Assembly (NCBI RefSeq): GCF_958298935.1
Contig: NC_084922.1
Coordinates: forward strand, 4,280,501-4,344,500
Source of the DNA: Phragmites australis
Taxonomy: Eukaryota; Streptophyta; Magnoliopsida; Poales; Poaceae
Length of the DNA: 64,000 bases
Direction: 5' to 3'
Shown piece by piece: positions 57,169-64,000 of the stretch. Both the position numbers and the translations under genes were made by a program. The notes under the pieces were generated by a model. It was given only the letters and a program-made list of their open reading frames with translations, made no database searches and had not been told where the DNA came from. Positions within the stretch are counted from its first letter, which is position 1. The number at the start of each line of letters is the position of its first letter.

Positions 57169-58744
57169 GTCATGTCGGTGCACACACACATGTGCCTGCT
57201 TGCCCAGTGCATGCACGGTGTGTGTGGCCAGGATGCAGTGTTGATGCACCATGCAAACTCTTTTATCACTCATTGGTCTTGTGTTAATGAGTCTCATAAA
57301 CATAAGATCGTCATTTATCCGATTTCGGAGCTTCATGTGTTGAGTGATGTTTTCTGATTCCTCAGAACACGGGCAGTAAGGAGCATTCACTCATTTCAGC
57401 GACGCATGCCAACTCAACCTTAAATTCAGGGCCACTTTGTTGTGTGCGTTTTAGACTTTTGGTTCCTTTTACGTCTAGAGATGGAGGATGTTAGGATGGT
57501 AATTCAAGCTATTGGTGCGTGTGTGAATGGCAAGTTTAGAGTTAATCTCTTATCCAAACATACAAATCTACTGAAAGTCTGAAACTTATATCTACCATCA
57601 AATACACAACCTGAACATTTGACCTCCTGAATCCAAAATCCAACCGGCACCACCAAGTTCGGAATCATGCGATTCTTACCTACAGTACTACTTACTCATC
57701 TCATAATTCTTCAAATCTTCATCAGAAAAACAAGCAGTAAGCAGCTCCCATCTCATACGAATTGGCCATGAATCAGATCAGAGTAGTTCATATTGAAGAA
57801 TCACAAGATGCTCAAAAGGAGAAATGGAAATAAAATAAAAGTGGAGAAAGATGTAAGAAGCATCGCATTTAATTCGATGTTGATAGAACAGGGACACAAG
57901 GGATCCCTCCTCGGTTATTGCTGTATGTTGAAAGCCCAGGCACTCCAGCAGGCAGCCTTACCTGTCATGAGCGAAACCAACGGCATGTATCCAAACTCCC
58001 CCCATGCTATACTGTATAAAACGAAGATTGATCAAGCTAAATTGCCCACATATTATACAGTGAAAAAATTAATAAGGAAAAAATGGCATTATCGTTCAGT
58101 AGGAACTACAGTGATCGATCGATGTTCTCCTCTTGGCATTTTTAGATTGAACTTTTGATGTTTATTACTTCCTGTAGGGTACAGTTCAGTTCAAATTCTA
58201 CTCTATATCATACATATGAATTCTGAATAGTTCCTGAAAAAACCAATAGAAGTTTTTTTTATAGTAAAACGAAGTCATTCCAGCCTCTGCATTGTTGATG
58301 CATACAGCCCTCGGTTTTTATTACATTATATCAGCACTTGGCTGAACATATGGAATAAAAAAACAACAAACACATGGAAAAATGTATTATCCAACACATA
58401 GCTTGTTACCAAAAGATCAATAGAAGTAAGGTGCATGAGTATATATCTCTGAAGAGTTAGGCTCCATGTGCGTTGCATGAATCAACTAAATGTAAACAGG
58501 TTTGTGTCAATGCTCACTGACAAGTGGGAAGCATAGATCTAAAATCATGTACTTCTACTGCTGCAAATGTGTCGTAAACATGACATAAAGCAACGTCATT
58601 ATGCGCTACAATTAGGCGGCTGTCCTCAAACTACTATAGCAATGTTGCATTTATGCATTTGTCATGTCTCTTTAGGACCATTCCCTCTCATCCATGTGCC
58701 AGGCTAGAACAACCAAATATAGGGGAGATGCGGTGGCAACACCC
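57169..58744. other. Intergenic region upstream of the WAT1-like gene
   Basis: No domain-bearing ORF and no repeat recognised. Confidence 0.4.
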
Positions 58745-58754
58745 TATATATATT
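58745..58754 (+). promoter_or_regulatory. TATA box of the WAT1-like gene
   Basis: TATATATATT lies 106 bp before the ATG, in a GC-balanced context, leaving room for a leader of about 75 bases. Confidence 0.6.
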
Positions 58755-58859
58755 TGTGCCTTGCAAGCATCTCAAACACAAGCAACATTACTAGCAGCAC
58801 TGCATTTGTGAGTAACAACTGTAGTGATAGATAAACAGAGAAAAGGAGAGGAGAAAGAG

Positions 58860-59993
58860 ATGGGGAGAGATCAGGCAGCTGCAGCGGTGATGCCTGAGAA
58901 GCTGAAACTGTTCATGGGAGTGTTGGCCCTGCAGTTCCTGCTTGCAGGGTTCCACATTGTCACCAGGGCTGCACTCAACATGGGCATCAGCAAGATTGTG
59001 TTCATCGTGTATAGGAACATCATCTCCCTCGCCTTGCTCACCCCGTTCGCCTACTTCCTTGAGAAGTGCGTAAACCGCCTTTTTTCGACATAAGAATCAC
59101 TCGTTTTGCTTCAGATATTCAGGTTCTCAGATTACAACGGTTTCTGATATCTGTTTTATGCGTTTATTTTCGGTATGCTTAATTTGTTTCAGGAAAGACA
59201 GGCCACCACTCACCTTCTCTTTACTGGTGGAATTTTTCCTCCAGTTCCTGGCCATTGCAGCCTTCACCGAGGAAGACCTGAGCAGCTGGAAGGTGCGCTC
59301 CGGAGGGGAGCTGTTCACGATCCTATACGCAGTAAGCACCCACCAGCAACTTGATTTGAAAAGGAAAAAAAAAAGAACAAAAGCACATGTATCGTCTTGT
59401 TTGAGCTTGATCAGTGTGATGCATGGAAATGCAATTTATTCATTTCTTTCTCCTTTTGCTGGTAGGGCCTAGTGGCATCTGGCGTTGCCTTTGCTCTGCA
59501 GATATGGTGCATCGACAGGGGAGGTCCGCTGTTCACTGCCGTCTTCCAGCCGGTGCAGACCGTCGCCGTCGCCGTCATGGCTGCCATCATTCTGGGAGAC
59601 CAGCTATACACAGGAGGGTAAGGGCACACATGCATACACAAAGACATACATGCACGCGTACATAAACAAATATGACAGGGATAACAGAATCACATGGATC
59701 AGAAGCCATGCAAAGAATTAAAAATGAGGCACAGATCTAATCCAAATAATCACATACTAGATCAGAGTAAGCCATGCATTTCTCTGACGTATCATTGGTA
59801 CATGTATTACTTTGCCAGGATCATTGGAGCCGTGCTAATTGTCATCGGCCTGTACTTCGTGCTGTGGGGCAAAAGCGCGGAGAGGAAGGCCAGGAACCAA
59901 GACCTGCCACAGGGAGGAGGAGACGTAACGAGGCATCTGCTTGGGGGAGATGCGTCGGCAAAAGATGAAGAAGCACCCACAGACCTGGCCTGA
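58860..59993 (+). CDS. Internally deleted WAT1-related (MtN21/EamA) transporter, four exons
   Basis: Exons 58860-59065, 59193-59331, 59466-59617 and 59819-59993. All introns are GT-AG, the frame closes, and the product is 223 residues. Plant WAT1-related proteins (vacuolar or plasma-membrane, ten membrane segments, two EamA units) are usually 350-400. The N-terminal two segments (KLKLFMGVLALQFLLAGFHI, KIVFIVYRNIISLALLTPF) and the last three or so (LYAGLVASGVAFALQIWCID, FQPVQTVAVAVMAAIILGDQ, IIGAVLIVIGLYFVLWGK) are intact. In exon 2, FSLLVEFFLQ runs straight into FLAIAAFTEEDLSSW, so the middle, about 150 residues with several exons, is missing. The start is the ATG of MGRDQAAAAV; an upstream GTG is not used. 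Either a truncated new protein or a recent pseudogene. Confidence 0.82.
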
Positions 59994-60669
59994 TTATCAC
60001 TCGACGACGTGTACCGTAATCATGTTGGATTTGGAAATGTTTGAGTTGTGCTTTTAACTGTTCCAGTCAGGCAACCAAGAACAAGTGTGGGTTGCCGGTG
60101 TGGAACAGTAGTCATATGCTGCTGTTGGTCCGTGTTATTTCCTGTGCAAGTATAGGTCACGAGCTGTACATCTTCCTGAATTAAGTCGCTTCATGACTGA
60201 ATCAATCTTTTAAGTTTGACCATCAAACTTTGCCCCCTCTCATTCGAGCAGGCCAGAGACCGAGTACAAACAGTAAAGATATGCTAACTGCACTACAAAT
60301 AATACGTGAGCTTTTTTCCTGTCTTGAGAGTTGCCGATTTTTGGTGTTATAGAATAATTAGTGATACCCAGTGACGGAGCTTGATCAAAATTTCAAGGGG
60401 GGCAAAGAACTAAACAAATTCGAAAATTGTCCGGTGCCACCATTCAATGGAGACAACGCATTAGGGCACTAGGCACTTAGAGAATGGAGACCGAAATTGC
60501 TGCTGCCTGCTGCTGATCGAGCTCCTGAGCGTGGCGCACGGACAGGTTAACGGTTGCGCATCGGTGGTCTCTACCGGCCGTAGCAGACCCAACGACGCAC
60601 CGGCCAAACTGCCGCCCGCCGCCGCCCCCCGCACCCGATATGAATTGATGCATGGCTGGTTCCTAACTA
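59994..60669. other. 3' flank of the WAT1-like gene
   Basis: 59994-60240 is probably 3' untranslated region. The rest shows no gene. The MITE at 60670 follows. Confidence 0.4.
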
Positions 60670-60931
60670 CATCCTCCGTTCAAAAATATGAAGACGTATT
60701 TTTCATGAAAATATTAAACTTTATAAGTTTTGATCGATAATTAGTTAAATTATATATAGATTTAGTAAACAAAATTTATATCAATAGATTTGTATTTCAA
60801 AATATTTTTAATATGATGTTGATTTTATGCCCATTGATAACATATTATAAGATAAATTAATAGTTAAAAAATATATTGTTGATGATTTTTTAGAGTAAAA
60901 TACATATTACATTCTTGAAGAACGGAGGGAG
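60670..60931. mobile_element. Stowaway-like MITE (262 bp)
   Basis: Flanked by TA on both sides (60668-60669 and 60932-60933). The left end CATCCTCCGTTC pairs with the right end GAACGGAGGGAG, the well-known CTCCCTCCGT type of grass Stowaway elements. AT-rich interior. Confidence 0.8.
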
Positions 60932-62740
60932 TAGCAGGTTTGGACAAATAACAGGTTTGGTCCCACACTTGGTAGATGATGGTATGTCTATTCTGCAATA
61001 TACGGATAATACCATTATTTTCATGAACCATAATTTGAAACAAACAAAGAATATGAAACTTATACTTTCTGTGTTTGAGCAGCTCTCGGGGTTGAAAATA
61101 AACTTCCACAAAAATGAGTTGTTCTGCTATGCTGAGGCAAAGGAATACGAAGACCAATACACTCTTTTATTTGGGTGTAATACTACTACATACCCTTTTA
61201 GGTATCTTGGCATTTCAATGCATCACCGTAAATTAACAAATAAGGATTGGAAGGGAATTGAAAATAGATTCGAACGGAAATTGAGCAGTTGGAAATGGAA
61301 GATGACGTCAACAGGAGGACGATTAGTGCTTCTTAATTCGGTCCTGAGTAGTCTTCCAATTTTCATGATGTCTTTCTTTGAGATCCCATAGGGAATCCTT
61401 AAAAGACTGGATTATCTAAGATCTAGATTTTTCTGGTAAGGTAACAATCACAAGAAAAAAATATAGACTTGCATGCTGGGATATTCTTTGCCAACCCAAG
61501 GACCAAGGAGGGTTGGAAATTACCAACCTTTCGGTTAAGAATATATGTCTCCTAAGCAAATGGCTTTTCAGGCTGCTTATTGAGGATGAGGTTTGATAAC
61601 AACTGCTCAGTAATAAGTATCTTGGCTCCAAAGCGCTCACACAGGTTCAAGGACAGACAGAAGATTCACATTTCTGGACTGATCTTATAAAAATAAAGAA
61701 TGATTTTCTCAAATGATGGTATTTTCAAGTACAGAATGAGAAACAAATTCGCTTTTGGAATGATATTTGGCTGGGTAAATACCCACTAAGCCAGCATTAT
61801 CCCTTGTTGCACCAGGTGGTGAGACATAAACAAGCTACAGTAGCGAAAGTAATGAGAAGCATACCTCTTAATTTATCCTTCTGTCAACCGATCTCTGGGA
61901 AAAGACTAATTGAATGGCAATAATTGACATTGCAACTTGTTCATATGCATCTTTCTGATGATAGAGACATTTATAAATGGGATCTGAATGGGAAAGGGAA
62001 ATTTATTGTACAGTCGATGTACAAAACAATGCTAAACCAACTTATTAGCATCACAAACAAGTGGTTGTGTCAACTCAAGCTCACGTTAAAAATAAAGGTT
62101 TTCTTATGGTACATAGGACGTGGAGTGATTTTGATCAAAGATAATCTGAACAAAAGAAACTGAAAGGGCAACCTCAAGTGTCCTTTCTGTAATCATAATG
62201 AAACTATCCATCACCTTTTCTTTGAATGTTTTTTAGCTAAGATTATCTGGTATATAATCCGTATAGCCTTAGGGATTAAGAAACCGAGGAACATGTCATA
62301 TTTGATTGGAACTTGGTTACGGGAGATAGGAGCTAAGGAAAAGAGAAGAATCTTAGTTGGGATACCGACAATGTTTTGGGCTATTTGGCTCTGTCGTGAT
62401 GATATAGTGTTTCATAAAAAAACAAAAATATGTTTCATGCAGGCACTTTTCAGAGGCACCTACTGACTAAGATTCTGGAGGTTGCTATACATGGAGGATC
62501 AAAGGGAAGAGTTTCTTGCAGTTTATCATATGTTGGAGGTGGTGGCAATGGAACTCTTCACCAAGCATATGTGGTCATGAAGTTATAGATTGTAGGCTGC
62601 TTGACTCTAGATCTTTTTACATTGTTTTCTCTCCGTGTGATGTTGGTTATTTATATTGCGACTTTGTAATAATCAACTATTGGATGTATGCATCCCATGA
62701 TGCAAAAGGTTGGATGCTTATCCATTATCTTAAAAAAAAT
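60932..62740 (+). mobile_element. 5'-truncated LINE: RT C-terminal half and zinc-binding domain
   Basis: Starts right after the MITE inside RT (ITGLVPHLVDDGMSILQYTD). The catalytic YADD is YTDN (60999-61010). It continues with LSGLKINFHKNEL, FRYLGISMHHRKL, WKWKMTSTGGRLVLLNSVLS, KDQGGLEITNLSVKN, a zinc-binding region FLWYIGRG...LKCPFCNHNETIHHLFFEC (62100-62220) and IPTMFWAIWLCRDDIVF. Stops at about 61390, 61597, 61714, 61921 and 62161, plus a late shift. The sequence ends in an A run at 62731-62740. Dead copy, same family type as 45371-45730. Confidence 0.8.
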
Positions 62741-64000
62741 CCCATTTCAGCCCTGATAGGAAGCTATTGGTCCCGTCTCTGAAACCTCTCGGAGAATAAG
62801 AAAGCATTACTCTCATAGATTAAATTGAACATTAGTTACATTGAAAATCAATTCCACATAAAAGCATCCAGTGAAGAAACTCTTCAATTTGATGATTTAG
62901 AGGCAAGAGAATTCAAGATTAATTTTGAATATAAATTTTATACTTCTAGCAACAAGAAGATTCACTTCAACATGGTAAAAAATTTTAGCTCTCAAACTAA
63001 AATGAAAATAGTAATGAAAACTGAAAACTTGCAACGAAACAAATGAGCCAATAAAGAGAAACTAGAAAGAGATGAACACAAGCATAAGAAACAATACGAA
63101 CTTCATTCCTTGCAAAGAACAACCCTATTTTTAACAGATTACAAATTATTTTACATAAAAAAACTCTCATATAATATATAGCTAAACACTCCTCTCTCCT
63201 AAAACCCTACCATATAATTCTCAAATGGTTGGCTCAAAGGACTCAACCATCTCTCCCCTCTATTTATAGCCTAGATTTCTTGATCCTAAATTTCCTAGAT
63301 TGTTCCTTAAATACATTTCTTTTTCAATATACTTCTACCTACCATAGGCGATATTTTGTCCATTTTTTCTCGTCCATCGGACTACCGTGATGTTTTTATG
63401 ACTTAATTTCGTCTCGATGCAAGCTTCGCGATAATGTCACATGCACTTCACATTGTTCCATGGTTTTGAGACCAAACCGTGAAACCACCTTGCATGTTTC
63501 TCAAAGCGTGACTCACCGTCACTTACTTATACCTTAAGTAAGTGATACTATATCAACTCGTGTAATCCGTCTTGCGATCTTAACCGCCGGTAAGTCTCTC
63601 CCGCTCTCGATCCCCCGGTTCGCCTTGTCACTTGCACCGGCATCCCTTTCGCTTGACTTTGTCAACACGCCGTCTTCATCAGCCTTCTCACGTTTTGCTT
63701 GATCTCCACGTGTATAGAGAACCACTCTTGACTCTGTCCGGCCTTCTTGATCCTCAGGCATCAAGCACCTACCTTAGCCCCGTTCATCTCATCGTCGATC
63801 GTCAAGTTACATCCATTACCTATACATCATAAGACAAACAAACACATATCTCCAACTCCATTATAGATTAGTCGAAATCAAAATCCTTAGTCGAAAAGTT
63901 CATCTTAGAAAAATCATGAACGCCGAATGATCCGGTGTTGCAAATTCTTCGACACCAGACCATCCGGTGAATACAACCAACCAGACAAGCTATTTTGCAA
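62741..64000 (-). mobile_element. Probable LTR of a minus-oriented retrotransposon, cut by the window edge
   Basis: On the minus strand CTATAAATAGAGGGGAGAG at 63254-63269 is a strong TATA context followed by a transcript-start-like region toward 63200. The sequence to the right is U3-like, with CCGGATCATTCGGCG and ACCGGATGGTCTGG near 63930-63975, a theme known from grass LTRs. No coding region and no LTR end was located, so type and limits are uncertain. The ORF at 62825-63046 has no known domain. Confidence 0.4.

Overview
This is nuclear DNA from a grass (Poaceae, by inference). The reasons are the spliced genes with GC-rich first exons, Tat-lineage Ty3/gypsy elements whose terminal repeats start TGTCGG, Ty1/copia, MULE, LINE and Stowaway sequences, and grass-type gene families. 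The sequence alone does not identify the species.

Only four host genes can be supported. (1) At 1-474 (minus) lies the N-terminal coding end of an unidentified protein, cut by the window edge. (2) At 998-2492 (minus) is a complete five-exon NIP-type aquaporin of 295 residues. (3) At 23702-26902 (minus) is a two-exon armadillo-repeat protein of 361 residues. (4) At 58860-59993 (plus) is a four-exon WAT1/MtN21 (EamA) transporter gene that stays in frame but has lost about the middle 40 percent of the family protein. A fragment of a cyclophilin gene lies near 32.8 kb.

The rest is mostly nested transposons. From 2.9 to 22.7 kb, a MULE-like transposase remnant (19.4-20.9 kb) and a pair of AT-rich inverted arms (3.04 and 22.63 kb) appear to host an antisense LTR. 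That LTR was split by a 13.9 kb Tat-lineage gypsy element (3961-17822, here called E). E has gag, protease, RT, two RNase H domains and integrase on the plus strand, and a separate spliced coiled-coil gene on the opposite strand. Its target duplication ATGGC occurs three times because about 1 kb of flank plus one LTR has been copied. From 46.8 to 57.2 kb a Ty1/copia element is split by a second, minus-oriented gypsy element (49081-54451, here called E2) flanked by GTACC. E2 has lost almost all of gag-pol but keeps the primer site, the 5' LTR and the antisense coiled-coil gene with an intron of the same length (81 bp).

Between these blocks are MITEs (27.7, 36.9 and 60.7 kb), tandem repeats, microsatellites, LINE remnants (45.4 kb minus, 60.9-62.7 kb plus), a second broken MULE (40.8-42.5 kb) interrupted by a truncated LTR, and at the right edge what looks like an LTR of a minus-oriented element. 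The most interesting system is the conserved antisense, intron-containing coiled-coil gene of the gypsy family. It is retained in a gag-pol-less derivative, together with a spacer carrying a two-copy repeat and LTRs packed with hairpin units.
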